A stretch of 64,000 bases of DNA from Plutella xylostella (taxonomy: Eukaryota > Arthropoda > Insecta > Lepidoptera > Plutellidae): assembly GCF_932276165.1 (NCBI RefSeq), contig NC_064007.1:2118001-2182000 (forward strand), given 5' to 3'. The notes below the pieces were generated by a model. The model was not told the DNA's origin. It saw nothing but the letters and a program-made list of their open reading frames with translations, and did no database searches. A program made the position numbers and the translations under genes. How positions within the stretch are numbered: the first letter of the stretch is position 1; each line of letters opens with the position of its first letter. Shown here in pieces: positions 10,280-22,550 of this stretch.

Positions 10280-10930
10280 TACAGGGTGTCCTTTTTATAT
10301 CTCGCTCATTTCCCGTAATACCGCAAGCGATGAGGTGTTTCATGACAAAGCTAGGGTTGTTCCCTCATCACTATCTATTTTCATTTAAATATAAAATTAA
10401 AAAAGTACTTAAATAAGATTTAAATATTGATTTTTAAAAGTCAATTTAAACAAAATCCTTTAAAAATGAATCATATTAAGAAAAACATTGCATTTGTTTA
10501 AAAAAAGTGATATTTGGAGTGTTCTATTTGAATGTATGAAGTGAAAAAAAACACTATTATATTCCCGTGACCTCTATTGAAAAACCCGGGTAAATACGAA
10601 TGGGAAGCATTTCTTTAGAAGGTGAATTACCGGACTTTTTTCTAGTGTTATTAATGTGATGTACGATATCTCTTCCCGCGTATTCCTAGAAAGCCTCGCC
10701 AGCTCCACAAAGGATGCCCCATATATGTTAAACCCTATTCTTTTCCTGACAATGAAGTAGAAAAATACACAGAGACCCGTTCACAGAGCCTTTGAGATAG
10801 TTTATGTTTAAGATTTTACATTATAACCCCGACTATAGCTTTGCCGTATTGTTGTAGTGATACGGTTGGTTTTCGTTTGCGCCGGATGTTGGAGGTTACA
10901 GGGTTAAATGATATTTTGCGACATCCTGTA
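10280..10930. mobile_element. Possible MITE with TACAGGGTGTC ends
   Basis: TACAGGGTGTC at the left faces GACATCCTGTA at the right, 650 bp apart. The inverted repeat is only about 11 bases and the interior has no long frame, so this is tentative. Such ends occur in Tc1/mariner-like miniature elements. Confidence 0.35.
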
Positions 10931-11700
10931 GATTGGATTTAAAGATCTAGGTTGTCAAACAAGAAAAATTATTACAAAAAAATCAACGAAAAAAGGATAA
11001 GATCAAATAAAAATAAATAGACTAAAATCAATCCCTATAGCTCACCTCAGGAGAGGTCTATGAGCAGTAAACTGTAATTGTAGAAAAAAATACACAACAA
11101 TATTACAATATTTTCAGAAAATAATATGCTTAAAGAACATTGTGTTCCTAAATTACATAATAACCGTTATGTATGTTCCATTCACTTTTATATTAAACGT
11201 TTGTGGTGGCAGCTTTACTTATAGAAATGTTTGATGGTTTTCGTTTTACCATTTCATTTGGTCCCTGTTTTCTATAAAATACTTTAAGGGTACATTATTA
11301 AAGTAAGAGTAAATTATGTCTAGACCTACCATTGAACTTATGGTGTTTATGATGGACTAAAAATCACTTAAATAACGAATTAAGTTTTGGTAATTTTTAT
11401 CGTATCGTAAGTAGCACTTTACATAGATACTGTTTTAAACTGTTCACGTACATAGTTATAAAAAGAAGAAACAATACAAAAATAAATATCGGTCCACTGT
11501 AAACGTACCTACGGGGACAAACGAATGTCAAGCCTTTTAATAGGATTTATGAAAATAACAAAACCATTTCCCCATTGTGCTGGCCTCCTATAAATAAATA
11601 GGTGGTGGCGGGTTCTATACAATACTATACATATATAAACTTTACTATTTATAGTTATAAGAGAGAGCGGTTTCGAAGACTAGCGTAGTTTTCGCCGCCT

Positions 11701-11842
11701 GTAAGCGTCCACTTTTCGGCATCGTACGCAACGGACGCATCGCATTCAGTATATTCTTTGTATAGAAATTCACGGCATTGCCGACGCCGTTTCTCCAAAC
11801 ATTTATGACAATCCGTTTGGTCCGATACGTACGATCGGTGAA
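11701..11842. mobile_element. MITE with TAAGCGTCCAC end, copy 1
   Basis: The left end TAAGCGTCCAC plus GGCATCGTACG is mirrored by CGATACGTACGATCGG near the right. The middle (TATTCTTTGTATAGAAA, then GGCATTGCCGACGCCG, CTCCAAACATTTATGA) is repeated at about 54166-54245, where the right end GTGGACGCTTA is better kept. Confidence 0.55.
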
Positions 11843-12251
11843 AGTTTCATGGAAGTAGTAACATTGCTCGCACTTCGTACCGAACGATTTTGATGTAAGT
11901 AGGATTGAAGTTCAAACGTGATACAACTACAAAACATTGGGATTAACAGAAGATATATATAGAAAAGTGATATATAGAAAGTGGTATGGAACTTTGGATG
12001 TCTTAAGGTCATTACCATTACTATTATGGGTCTAATATTTCCATATTTCGGGTATATCCGACTAGGGAAAAATTACTTAAAATCTGGGAGCACGGCAGTG
12101 CCCCAGCCAAGTCTCGAGCAAAACGGGCACGGCCGTATTTTGATGTAATACTATATTACTTTATTACTTTAATGGAATACTGGATTTGTATTTTTTTTCT
12201 TAATGATATATGTAATTCGTTGTGTTAAGAAAAAAACAATAAGATATTCTA

Positions 12252-12657
12252 AGGGGCCGTCCATTAATCACGTGAGGCTCAAAAGGGGGGGGAGGGGGTA
12301 CGGAAAACCTCACGAAACATCACGTGGGGGAGGGGGGGTCTCGTTAGATATCACGTGTATTAATTTTTTGCCAAAAAGCGCTAGGTATTTCTAAACCGAA
12401 ATTTTGAACGGCGCAAAAATTTTAACGATTTGTAGTATTACCTTGATTGACTCGCCCGCCGTTGCGTTTCAATTCAAAACGCAATTTTCGTTATATTTTT
12501 TCTAGTCAAAAATAGCCTTTACATAGACTCCCAAAAAATACACGTGATCCAAGGGGGGGAGGGGGGGTCGGTCCCAAACCTCACCAAATATCACCAGGGG
12601 GGAGGGGGGGGTCAAAAAATGAGAAAAACGACCTCACGTGATTAATGGACGGCCCCT
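12252..12657. mobile_element. MITE with perfect 26-bp terminal inverted repeats and four G-rich tracts
   Basis: The left end (AGGGGCCGTCCATTAATCAC, then GTGAGG) is repeated in inverse at 12632-12657. The 406-bp element contains four tracts of the form G5-8 A G5-8 on the plus strand, near 12286, 12327, 12553 and 12599. CACGTG sites recur beside them. No transposase is present and no clear target-site duplication is visible. Ends beginning GGGGCCGTCCAT are widespread in invertebrate genomes; I do not assign a superfamily. Confidence 0.85.
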
Positions 12658-13166
12658 AAAACATATTTTCATACCATAAAATAAAACTTTTAGATACTAT
12701 AAACTCCTCAAAGAATTATTACGAAGAAAGTCTCTTTGCCCCGAATAGGAGAGGATGATTTAAGTTCCTCTTTTGGAAGACTCTAACGATGGTCCAAAGT
12801 TCCAAACTAGCGTCTTCTCTAAAAATACACTTTTATTTTCTCAGCAAACAAAAGGTGGACTCGAGATTTTTATTATTTGTATAAATACGAAGGTATCCCT
12901 CCGAAGTATAGCTATATCTGAACCACAGTGCATACAAGGAACAGTAATTGTAGTGGTGGACATCGGGCCTCTACGTCTGAAATAGCAAGTTTTATTTATG
13001 TCAATTGGATGTAAACACTAGAAAATTTCATATTTGACAGTTATTGGGTAGGCAAATATCTACAGTCTATACATATATCTATAGTCTATATAAAACTTGT
13101 TTAGAATCAAGAGTTGTGTACGACGAATAAAAACATTTCACTTGGCCTTAGACGTCAAATTCATGG
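12658..13166. other. No feature recognised
   Basis: A 70-codon frame at 12773-12985 has no recognisable domain. Nothing else is seen. Confidence 0.35.
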
Positions 13167-13175
13167 CACATACAA

Positions 13176-13429
13176 CACACGCACTCACGCCTTGTACTAA
13201 TGTACTCCCTTGCGGGGTAGGCAGAGGTGCATCGCTGCACCCACTTTTCGCCAGTGTGTTATGTTAGTCCCAATGTAATAGGGGGCGGGCCTATTGCCAT
13301 TTTACGGGCACATCCAAGACCCGAGAACAAATATCTGTGTTTAAACAAATATCTGCCCCAGCCGGGAATCGAACCCGGGACCATCGGCTCAGTAGTCAGG
13401 GTCACTAACCACTACGCCATTCGGTCGTC
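13176..13429 (-). mobile_element. tRNA-derived SINE, family A2
   Basis: Read on the minus strand: the head GACGACCGAATGGCGTAGTG has an A-box-like part, then a B-box in CCCGGGTTCGATTCCCGGC, then a body with AGATATTTGTTTAAACAC, GGCCCGCCCCCTATTAC, GGCGAAAAGTGGGTGCAGC and a CA-rich tail. CACATACAA on both sides (about 13167-13175 and after 13430) is a likely target-site duplication. Confidence 0.85.
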
Positions 13430-13473
13430 TAAAACACATACAAAAACATACTTATAGACTAGAAACAATGCTC

Positions 13474-13512
13474 AATCGGCCTTATCGTTAAGAGCGATCT
13501 CTTACAGGCAAC
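13474..13512 (-). mobile_element. LINE 3' tail scrap
   Basis: On the minus strand GGTTGCCTGTAAGAGATCGC is followed by TCTTAACGATAAGGCCG, the hairpin segment found in lepidopteran Jockey/CR1-like LINE tails. Only the start of the tail is present. Confidence 0.55.
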
Positions 13513-13668
13513 CTTTATCTCTTCTACACGCCTGTGTGGCTGTGCGGTCGCTGCAGTGGTCCTCAGAAGGTGCCAATCGGATTGTCTCTGTTGACCTAAC
13601 TAGAGTTTTGTGCAGAGGCGTCCAAGGCTTGCCAGCGGTGTCCACTGAATTACCCATTTTATTATACT

Positions 13669-13772
13669 AGAAGAAATTACTCTTAGTAATAAGGTAGCCA
13701 ATTGTACCGTCTATATAGTGGATTACTTTTGTAATTTCTGTGTTTGTGTGCAATAAATATCTATCAATCTAT
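13669..13772 (+). mobile_element. LINE 3' tail (hairpin plus GTGCAATAAA)
   Basis: GAAGAAATTACTCTTAGTAATAAGG forms the small hairpin seen in related tails, followed by GTACCG and, 50 bases on, TGTGTGCAATAAA with a CTAT-rich end. Related tails lie at 56770-56866, 57617-57715, 60424-60558 and 60893-61012. Confidence 0.6.
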
Positions 13773-14027
13773 CTATACTATCCCTAGTTGTTGCCCGCTT
13801 AAAAATCCCCTGGGGAGTCCAGGGTAAAAAGTACATGATAATCGTTCCTCTTTAAACACTATATTTATCATCAAAGGTTGAGTAGTCTAAAGATCTATGC
13901 ATACATAATGATGTACACTAGATACAGAAAGACGCGGAAAGCAAGATGTACCATAGTACGATTTTACACACCTTCGTACGAAACTTATAAGTAATTCTTT
14001 TTTATATTATTTCGCCTTTATAAAACA

Positions 14028-14246
14028 CTACCTGTTCCCGCGCGCTTCGCTTCGCCTTAAAAAGTTTTCCCGTGGGAATTCCGGGATAAAAAGCAGCCTA
14101 TGTTCTTTCCCAGGGTCTAGACCGTATGTATACCAAATTTCATCCAAATTCGTTCAGTAGTTTTGGCGTGAAAGAGTAACAGACAGACAGACAGACATAC
14201 AGACAGACAGACACAGTTACTTTCGCATTTATAATATTAGTTAGGA
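14028..14246 (-). mobile_element. Helitron-like element, Lep1 type, copy 3
   Basis: Minus-strand start TCCTAACTAATATTATAAAT, a GTCT array of about six units, the CCCGGAATTCCCACGGG block and the GCGAAGCGAAGCGCGCGGG end. The terminal CTAG has mutated to GTAG. Confidence 0.82.
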
Positions 14247-14608
14247 TTATATTTTTATGGGTAATAATTTAGTTTTCACCTGGTCACCCGCCGCCGTCCC
14301 ACTGTGATTGTGTTTGGCAAGTGCACAGTCAATAAGGCTTAATTCCCCGCAGCGCGCGTCTCTCCGCTAACTTCATTTGTCAATAATAATACAAGACGGC
14401 GGAAGTAAGCGAAAATGGACCGTATTGTTGTTTTGATAGGTAATTCAGCTGAGTTTTCTTATTTAGCTGCCAATAAAAGTTACAATAACATATTATTATA
14501 TGGGTTGTTGACGTTGTTGTGATGTAATTTGGATGGGTTCGTTAGGGTAGATGAGATATTTAATTACCTGTTTCTGAAAAGTGATTTTGTTAGAGGTAAC
14601 CTAACTAA

Positions 14609-14641
14609 TCCTAACTAATATTATAAATGCGAAAGTAACTG

Positions 14642-14672
<31 letters not shown>

Positions 14673-14820
14673 TACTCTTTCACGCCAAAACTACTGAACG
14701 GATTTGAATGAAATTTGGCATACATATAGTATAGGCCCTGGGAAAGAACATATAGGCTACTTTTTATCCCGGAATTCCCACGGGAAAACTTTTTAAGTCG
14801 AAGCTCGCGGGCACAGCTTG
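14609..14820 (+). mobile_element. Helitron-like element, Lep1 type, copy 4
   Basis: Start TCCTAACTAATATTATAAAT, then a run of about seven GTCT units at 14643-14670, then the standard blocks. The end reads CACAGCTTG in place of CAGCTAG. It lies 360 bp from copy 3 in the opposite orientation. Confidence 0.82.
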
Positions 14821-16544
14821 TTCATGATAAACAGGGTGGAGTTATTAACATACTTAAATATAAACATGTACAGGTTGTTGCAAAAATGGCATACTTACCT
14901 AGTTAGCCGAAAAGTGTGACTCAGGGGCTCATCTAAACTTCTTTCGTTCTAGAAATTGTGTTTTAGAAATTGAACTGTGTATTAAAGTATTGTCATTTAA
15001 GTATGACACACTTTTTCTCCAAACTACCTGTATCGTGTTGTTTATTAACTTTAATCTGGGAACAGATTACTTACCTCTTTTTCGTATGCTAGGTAACCAT
15101 ATTAGGTAGGTAATCATATTCTTCAATTTATCAAACGGGAATCCCAAATATAATATCAAAACTTATCGATAAAACCATTGATGTTTATCGAGACGAAAAA
15201 AAAGCTGTGCAATAATATAAATTATAAAATTTATGTCAAACCACCGATAACAGCTTCCTTATAAGACGTTTATTTGTTTGAAACTCAAGTTCAACGATGT
15301 ATACAACAAAACGATACCTACACAAAAAGAGGAGGGTTCTAAGTTTTTATACATTCGGGTCTGTGTATGACTGTGAGAATGTGTTTTATGAACCTGTGAC
15401 CGATTTTAATGTTGTTCTTTTTGTTTCAATAAATAACCGAGCGTTGTAGATACTATTGTGAGTACACTCACAATCATTACGTTAGTACAAATTAATTACA
15501 AAACCTTCATATTATTAACTTACTTAGTACGTACCAACCAATATTATGAACATTAATTAAACTAATATTCTGAAACAGCGGAAGCGGATGCCATGTTGCC
15601 CCACTTCAAAGTGCCGTTAAAAAGCTTTGTAAATTATTTCTAACAGTCGCAATTAATTTTATCAATTAAAATCAATGAATCTCCAACTTAAAAGACCACC
15701 CACAGTTCACTAGGGTATCAGTAAACTATACACTTTGTACCTACTACCCACCATTCTAATCTAAAACCTAATTAACATACTTTAAGAGTCAATTTTAAAC
15801 TATGCTAGTGATGAATTTAGTATGGTGACTTAGCCATCACTGTATAAAATGACAAATGGTATTACTCCCACATAGTATTTGAAACCTGTTTTGCTGTATT
15901 AATTATTTAATGAGTTAGGTTATGACTGATTCAGAATCTTTTCTGCTATTGCACCCAAAGGTTTTCTGGAAGATATCGCTTTCAATGATAAGACCGCCTT
16001 TTGCGCTTTATATGCTAGAATAAGTTCTGCAACTGTGTAAAAATAGAAGAATACTACCTAATTCGGAATTATGTAGTACCCTTAAAATTATATGACTCTT
16101 TAAATTCATTCCGTATATAAATACCTCTAAGTTTTAGAAACAACCGTAACTAAAGTTTTAATCTGTGACGTAATTGAAACCACTAATTAATCTAATAATA
16201 TAATACACTAATGTATAATGAACGGCTCTTTAACCTCTTTGACAAATCAATGCAAATGCAATCAAACTATCACACATGATTACTTCCATACTGGTACAGT
16301 GGGCGAAAACTAAATGTGTCACTCTTACACGTACTATGGTTCCTAATACGTACGTTGTAAGAATCAAATTAGAAGTGTAAACGAGGGAACTACCGTGGAT
16401 CTAACAGTAGGCAGAATTATACAATTCAATTATTTGGGATTTTAGGCTTTGAATTCGACGGTTAAAATTAGGTAGCAAATTAGGTGGCCCTAATTTAGAA
16501 TGTTCAGTCACTGTGACTGTTTCATTGGACAGCGCTTTCAGGCA
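14821..16544. other. AT-rich stretch, no gene seen
   Basis: A half copy of a CAGGTTGTTGCAAAAATGGC-type MITE end lies at about 14869-14960. Nothing else is recognised. Confidence 0.4.
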
Positions 16545-16545
16545 T

Positions 16546-16577
<32 letters not shown>

Positions 16578-16597
16578 ACACACACACACACACACAT
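16545..16597. repeat. (CA)n microsatellite
   Basis: About 26 CA units with one TA interruption. The minus-strand frame rich in Cys-Val across it is an artefact of the repeat. Confidence 0.95.
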
Positions 16598-17289
16598 ATG
16601 ACAGACAATTAACGTAAATTAGTAATTAGCTAAGCCTTATTTTAAAACCTACACAGACATAATATTAGGCAGGTGATACGTCGCTCTATGAAGTTCTAGG
16701 AAAAGTTTTGACTCGGCTCGTACGGATTTAAACGCATAATGAACAGAATATCTTAGAGCTATGTACCAATATTTTAGTCCATGCATCCGAAGGTTGTCTG
16801 GAAACAATTGCTTTTGAGCCTTTTTTACCTTAATTGAGCAGTATTTTTTCACATAACTTCTTAATTTTCAATTAAATAAAGAGTACTCGATATGTCTATA
16901 TAATTACCACTAAGTTAGTTCTTTGTACGGTCAGCTGCGAGCTGTGAGTTTGACAAGGTAAAAAGTGTACAGCAACTAATGCAGCTGACTGTACCATACC
17001 TAACTGTAGTACAAAATACTCGTAATCCCAACAAGGCTATACCAGATGACTCCCCATAGAACCGTAACGAATTGGCCCTTGCCCCCCAATAAATATATCC
17101 TTATAAGTGCGATTGATTCATTGGGCCCACTACAGCTTGAATTACGGCGGTTTTGGGGCAGACTCTGATGTATGGATGGAAAGGAAGTATTGAGATTTGT
17201 TGGTGGTGACTTGTTTTGCTTTTAGTTAGTAGCTAGGTATACTTTTTTTAAACTAAGCGATTAACATTAGATTTGATCAAGTCTGTGTT
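16598..17289. other. No feature recognised
   Basis: AT-rich sequence; the short minus-strand frame at 16649-16852 has no recognisable content. Confidence 0.35.
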
Positions 17290-17302
17290 AGTTTGAAAAA
17301 GA

Positions 17303-17639
17303 CATACATATACATACATATGCACTCATGACTGTAATCCCCGAAGAGGTAGTCAGAGGTGGCTCACAAGCGAGCCGCCCACTTTTCGCATCACATTTGT
17401 ACTCACGTGATAGGTTGCGAACAAGTACAATGCACTTAGGATACACATCTAGAATCTAGATGTGCAGGTTTTCTCACGATGTTTTCCATCACCGTAAGAG
17501 CAAAGAGCACGTGTTATTTTACTTAAACTCCTTAATTGAAGACACACTTGAAAGAATTCATTGGTACAGGCCAGGATTTGAACCCACGGCCTCTCTATTG
17601 AGAGGACGAGGCCTTATCCATTACGCCACCACCGCTCCA
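17303..17639 (-). mobile_element. tRNA-derived SINE, family B, with 13-bp target-site duplication
   Basis: Read on the minus strand it begins GAGCGGTGGTGGCGTAATGG and has a B-box in GTGGGTTCAAATCC, the palindrome ACATCTAGATTCTAGATGT, and a body ending near GGGGATTACAGTCATGAGTG with a TATG-rich tail. AGTTTGAAAAAGA occurs at both 17290-17302 and 17640-17652. The copy is essentially full length. Confidence 0.92.
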
Positions 17640-17652
17640 AGTTTGAAAAAGA

Positions 17653-19337
17653 TCACAGTCATAACATAAATACGTATTAAAATATTACGTTTAATTAAAG
17701 CTAACTTCAACCATTTCTATGTAGATTCACAAATTTCAGTTGTCTTTGAAGCTTTTCACAAAATACAATTGAGAAATGTCCTTTGATTTCTTGTTAATAA
17801 AAGCTAAACGTAGTACTATCTAGGTTTACACAACTACTTTTGAAGTGAGGGGAATAAAGCAACAATAGTTTTTTTAAAGACGTAACTCTACTTTCAGCTA
17901 AGTTATAAGACGATATGGAATATGTTAGTATAAAATACATATTTAAGGATTAAAACAAATCTAAGATTCTTCTTAGGGTGTCGCCGAAAATCACTATAGA
18001 GCTAGATTATAATTTGGCCAGTCATATAAGCGTCAGTTGCTGACTTCCCGAGGTATTCCAGACGTATATTTTACGGTTTACCAACTACATATTTATCTAA
18101 AATCATGAAAATCCAAAACATAGTTAAATATACGTTGTCTTACAGACTCGCTTTATTTTATTGCACTCGCATATCGCTATAACTAGCTTGACTAGCTTCG
18201 CCCCCCGTGCGCCGCGGCCCCGCCCGACCCCCCGCCCGCCCCTCTGCAACGGCCAAATTCAATTTTGGAACGCGCCGTGTTCTCTAACGAACGCGCCACT
18301 GTTTGAACTTAGAACTGGCTGAAAAGAAGTAAAAGAAACGACGTACCTATCTACTATAGAATCAAATTAGGTACCTACCAGATATGTCATGGAGTTTAGA
18401 TTTACTATGGGCCATGGAATTACGAACTATGTACTCGTATGTACATACAATGTACTAATACCAATATTTTATAATACTATTTCTGTGAACAAACAAACCC
18501 GCCATACTATAGGAAATGTTATTTGTTTCGTTAAGAATTTCCACCACGAAATCTTTTAAGGCGTTTGTTACGGATTGCAACGATTTGTGGCAGAACGCTC
18601 GAACGAACGTGATTGGTCCAATTTCAGTTCACGACCAATCAAAGAGCGCGAAAACTTTTGTGACGTCACACTCTCTAAATTACGTACCTACAACCAAGCC
18701 TGCATAGCGTGGAGATTATGGCAATAACCCTCCTCTCTTGGAGGAGGCTCATGTCTAGCAGTTGTAGGTAGGTATATTATGGACTCTGCGTTTGATATTT
18801 TACCAAGTAAATATCACATCACTAGTCCTTTATCTTATCTCTATTTGGACCAACAATTTGTGATATGTACTGTGGTTGTATTAGCTGCATTAGGTATTTC
18901 AAAGTGTGCTATTTCTGCTAAACAAATACCCCGCCTCTGTTGTCAAACACCAAAGGAACCACAGCGATGGCCGTTTAAAAACCTAAAAGAGCTCTACTTC
19001 TAAACCACCTTTGTCGATTAAAAACTGCCAGTAACACGCTAGCACAAAGCCTTTTCAATACAGACTCTTTTGCTTGCACAATACGGCTCACTTTGTCGCG
19101 CTCAAGTGGTTCCCGCGTCTTTTTAAATTTAGAACTTGGAAGAAACCGGCGCCGTCAATTGTTTGAGTAGCGTTCGGAAACGGAAGGTAAATACAGAATA
19201 GGATTCTGCAAGGCATGCATCCTTGCTGCTCAGAGATTTTCAACTTGGCCGGGTAAAGCATATGGTGCGAATTTTCTAGAATGATTGGTTCAGAAGATAG
19301 GGCACGTCTGCTTGATGTAATCCTAGGTGGAATTTCA
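17653..19337. other. No gene supported; one strongly GC-rich patch
   Basis: 18196-18246 is almost pure G+C (CGCCCCCCGTGCGCCGCGGC and following C-runs) in AT-rich DNA. CCAAT-type inverted motifs and TGACGTCA lie at 18608-18670. Frames at 18516-18707 and 18779-19003 have no recognised domain. Confidence 0.35.
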
Positions 19338-19443
19338 CCAAACGCTAAACGTACTTAGTAGCCTGTCAAACGTCTGTCAGTTAGTACAAAATGTATTTAA
19401 AAAATTTATTTAAATACAATTTTAAATACGTTTAGCGTTTGGT
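19338..19443. mobile_element. Hairpin MITE, 17-bp arms
   Basis: ACCAAACGCTAAACGTA at 19338-19354 is inverted at 19427-19443. The interior has GCCTGTCAAACGTCTGTCAG, a phrase also seen in the hairpin at 6398-6511. Confidence 0.65.
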
Positions 19444-19900
19444 AAAGCCTTTTGAAAAGCCCCCTGTTTCAATCGGAAGTTAAAGTACACCTGTAAAACT
19501 ATGTCAACGGAAAAATAGCAATGGGCGTTTCCTTAAAGAAACCTTCTCTTGAAACAAGCTTTTGGCACAGAACACAGAACACAAGACAAGACCAAAGTGA
19601 CAGCTCCTTTGTCCCGGCACCGGATTCCGATTCACTGGTCATAATTTTCACGCCCCAGAAATTAGTATGTTCTCGAATTTTCCTGTGTGTTAAGTACGCG
19701 CCACGTGTCTATGTGAGAGACGTTTGTGAGCTTATTTGTGTTATGTATGTATGTACTTTCTTACTAGATTTGTGTGTATTAAATTGCCATGCATTCATTA
19801 AATAAATAATGTCATTACATGATAACTGAAGATCAGAATTAGACGGAAGTTGTAATAATGAAACCTCATAATTTGTATTGATCAGTACATTAGCCATATT

Positions 19901-20235
19901 GAGCGGTGGTGGCGTAATGGATAAGGTCTCGTCCTCTCAATCGAGAGGTTGTGGGTTCGAATCCTGGCCTGTACCAATGAATTCTTTCAATTGTGTTTAA
20001 TTAAGGAGATTAAGTACAATAATAAAACGTGCTCTTACGGTGATGGAAAACATCATGAGGAAACCTGCACATCTAGATTCTAGATGTGTATCCTAAATGC
20101 ATTGTGCTTATTCCAAAACGGCGATCACGTGAGTACAAATGTGCTGCGAAAAGTGGGTGGCTCGCTTGTGAGCCACTTCTGACTACCCCTTCGGGGATTA
20201 CAGTCGTGAGTGCATATATGTATATGTATGTATGT
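19901..20235 (+). mobile_element. tRNA-derived SINE, family B, with perfect 12-bp target-site duplication
   Basis: The head GAGCGGTGGTGGCGTAATGG, B-box GTGGGTTCGAATCC, internal palindrome around TCTAGATTCTAGA, a body with AAAAGTGGGTGGCTCGCTTG and a TATG tail are all present. ATTAGCCATATT is found at 19889-19900 and 20236-20247. Frames seen on both strands inside are SINE artefacts. The matching copy at 17303-17639 is in opposite orientation. Confidence 0.94.
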
Positions 20236-20247
20236 ATTAGCCATATT

Positions 20248-21227
20248 ATGTTCGCCTGTATAAAAAAAAACAACTCGTACAACGTTCTACACAGTTCTTC
20301 TGTATTTACGAAGCTAAAACAATTCTCAATGCAATTTACAGGACATCCAGAGTGTACTAAGAGAAACAATACAATATCGTTTACAGTTTAAAACTGGATA
20401 CATTCAAGTTGCTTTGCATTTTCTACCGGCGATATTTACCGGGACACTGAGTTGCGAGTGTAAGGGGACACACGGGACAATATGTTCACTTGTATCCGGG
20501 GAAAAGTTCACCCGGGTTGATTAAAGTTGACGGAATAATTGGGTACATAATTGTATTATTGTGATTATATTTATTGCGTTTAGATGAACAAACACAATAC
20601 AACTTTACAGATTTTGCTGCGATATATCACAAAAACAAAATTGGGACCAGTTACCAATTCAATGATCAATTATAATAATAATAATTACCAATTAATTTGG
20701 TAACCCAACTCAATAATAAGGCCGTAACAAACACAACCTATACCTATGCCTAGAAACTTACAAGCTTTTAGAGTATTGCCATGATATATTATTGACCTAT
20801 GTTTGGATTCACTTATTTTCACTAAAACAACTGCACAACCCCGTATGTATTCCACATAAACACAACCCTTAGCCAACGTCTGCCAAACGTATTCAATGAA
20901 AACGCGGTATTCTGCAGAAAATCTCGAAAACTTTTGCCTTTCTGTGCCAAGATATAATTTGGACGTTTTAGCATCACTGATTTTTATCACCCTTTCATGT
21001 TTGCATTAACGTTGGCTTACTCTGTGTGTTTGACAGTGCGTGCACTGTGCTGGTTTATTGGAATCACAGATAATGCAGTGGAGAAGCTCTGTTCTGTGAG
21101 AAGATTGGCCCCATTTTGGATTATTTTCTGAGCTGTGATAAGATTTTGTTTTTTGTTTCCGCTACATTTGATTACGTTTCCTATACCTTAACCACCTTAT
21201 ACGTAGGTATTTCTGTATTTGCATCAG
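20248..21227. other. No feature recognised
   Basis: A 101-codon minus-strand frame at 20685-20990 has no domain I know. The rest is AT-rich. Confidence 0.35.
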
Positions 21228-21395
21228 GGCCTTGAGTGCGAGTTTTTTATCCTATCGAGAAGATAAATCGAAAACGCAGATTTGTATGGCGAGGAGCTAG
21301 TACAGCCACTTACCGCTAGGTGGCGTGTCTCCCGCGCCATACAAATTTGCGTTTGGATTTCACTTCTCGATAGGTGAAAAAACTGGCACTGAGGC
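21228..21395. mobile_element. Hairpin MITE, ~60-bp arms
   Basis: The left arm (GCCTTGAGTGCGAGTTTTTT, CCTATCGAGAAG, GATTTGTATGGCG) is inverted on the right (CGCCATACAAATTTGCGTTT, CTTCTCGATAGG, AAAAAACTGGCACTGAGGC) with scattered mismatches. A related unit is at about 54070-54175. Confidence 0.75.
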
Positions 21396-22550
21396 ACTGA
21401 CAGCTACTTACGTCATTATGACAAAAGTGCACTTGTTTTTTTCTACCAAACTCCAATCTGTATACAAAGCTAAGCAATTTCGGCGCGGCTTTACCCGGTT
21501 ATAGGCTAACACGTCTATCCGATATCCGAATCCTAGCCATTACTTCATCAGACCCGGTTTAGTGCTATCCGAATGTCTTGCTGCCACGCGAGTCGCGTAA
21601 GTCCTCGGAAAACTGAATTTGACAAGTCCAATCTGATCGTGTTTAGTGATCAGCTGATTAGTGATGAAGGAAGTTTGAAGGAGACTCAACGAATTCAAAT
21701 GCTATGCAGCAGCTATGATTTAGGGCTGGCTTCCTCACGATGTTTGTCTTCACAGCAGTTAGAAAAATGGAGAAAAATTAGATGATTTGGAAAAAAATGC
21801 CAGGATTTGAGGAGAAATTCTAAAAGGAATCTTCAAATAAGAGGACCTTGTACGTTACGCCACCAACCTTGTCATCCTTTTCCAACTGATCATCCTCGTG
21901 GGATGATCAGTTGGGAACTTCGCCAATTCGTGTCCCGAGCCCGTCGCTGCCGGGATATCCGGGGAATAACCTCTCCTCAAGAATTGGCGACGGATATAAA
22001 TGTGTTAGGGCGTTCGACGGCGATCGTTCAATTTTCGCTGAAAGCTAGTTTATGCCCCAAATAATCGGGCGGGAATTTAGCCACAGGGTGATCTGCCGGT
22101 AATAGCAACGCGCTTACACATAATTTAAATGGAAAATGTTGGGAATCGAATTTGAGGAGATTTTTCATACCTGACAATTACCTAAATCCTTAAACCTTTA
22201 ACCAAGCATAGATGTTTTTTATTATAAAATAACTATTTGTGGCATAGTCAATTGGCTAGATACAAGAAATGCACTTCTTCATTTATTGTTTTATAATTTA
22301 TCTCCTGATATCTATCTGGTTTTCTTCTCAATTCACGTTGAATTTTAATGTGCTAAATTTAGTTACTGTGTATTTATATTTCTACTACTAACGAAACTAC
22401 TCGACATAATTTAGTTATCTCTTCATATGGAATTTGCATGACATTAGTATGTTGCGGTTGGCAACACTGCACTGAAATCCCAATGGTTGACGAAAGAGGC
22501 GCTCGTCATCACTCACTCTGCCGTTGTGATTTACGATCAGCTTCAGCAGC
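21396..22550. other. Decayed SINE-like sequence and a palindrome
   Basis: 21730-21870 shares phrases with minus-strand SINE B (TCCTCACGATGTTTGTCTTCA, GCCAGGATTTGAG, TTACGCCACCAACC) but is badly decayed. A 14-bp-arm palindrome, CCAACTGATCATCC facing GGATGATCAGTTGG, sits at 21882-21914, with another pair (CGCCAATTC/GAATTGGCG) just after. Frames here are not recognised. Confidence 0.4.

Larger units (their letters stand above)
9819..12251. other. Gene-free stretch with two MITE-like elements
   Basis: No convincing frame. A block at about 9977-10100 (CCCCCGACATAGAAC, CTTCTGAACGCCTAAGCCGA) looks like a dispersed insect repeat. The MITE-like units at 10280-10930 and 11701-11842 are listed separately. 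The rest is AT-rich and unassigned. Confidence 0.4.

Noticed and set aside
16401..16595. Cys/Val-rich short protein on the minus strand
   Set aside because: It is a translation of the (CA)n microsatellite.
20073..20391. Frames of about 100 codons on both strands
   Set aside because: They lie in and just after the SINE at 19901-20235 and have no protein similarity.
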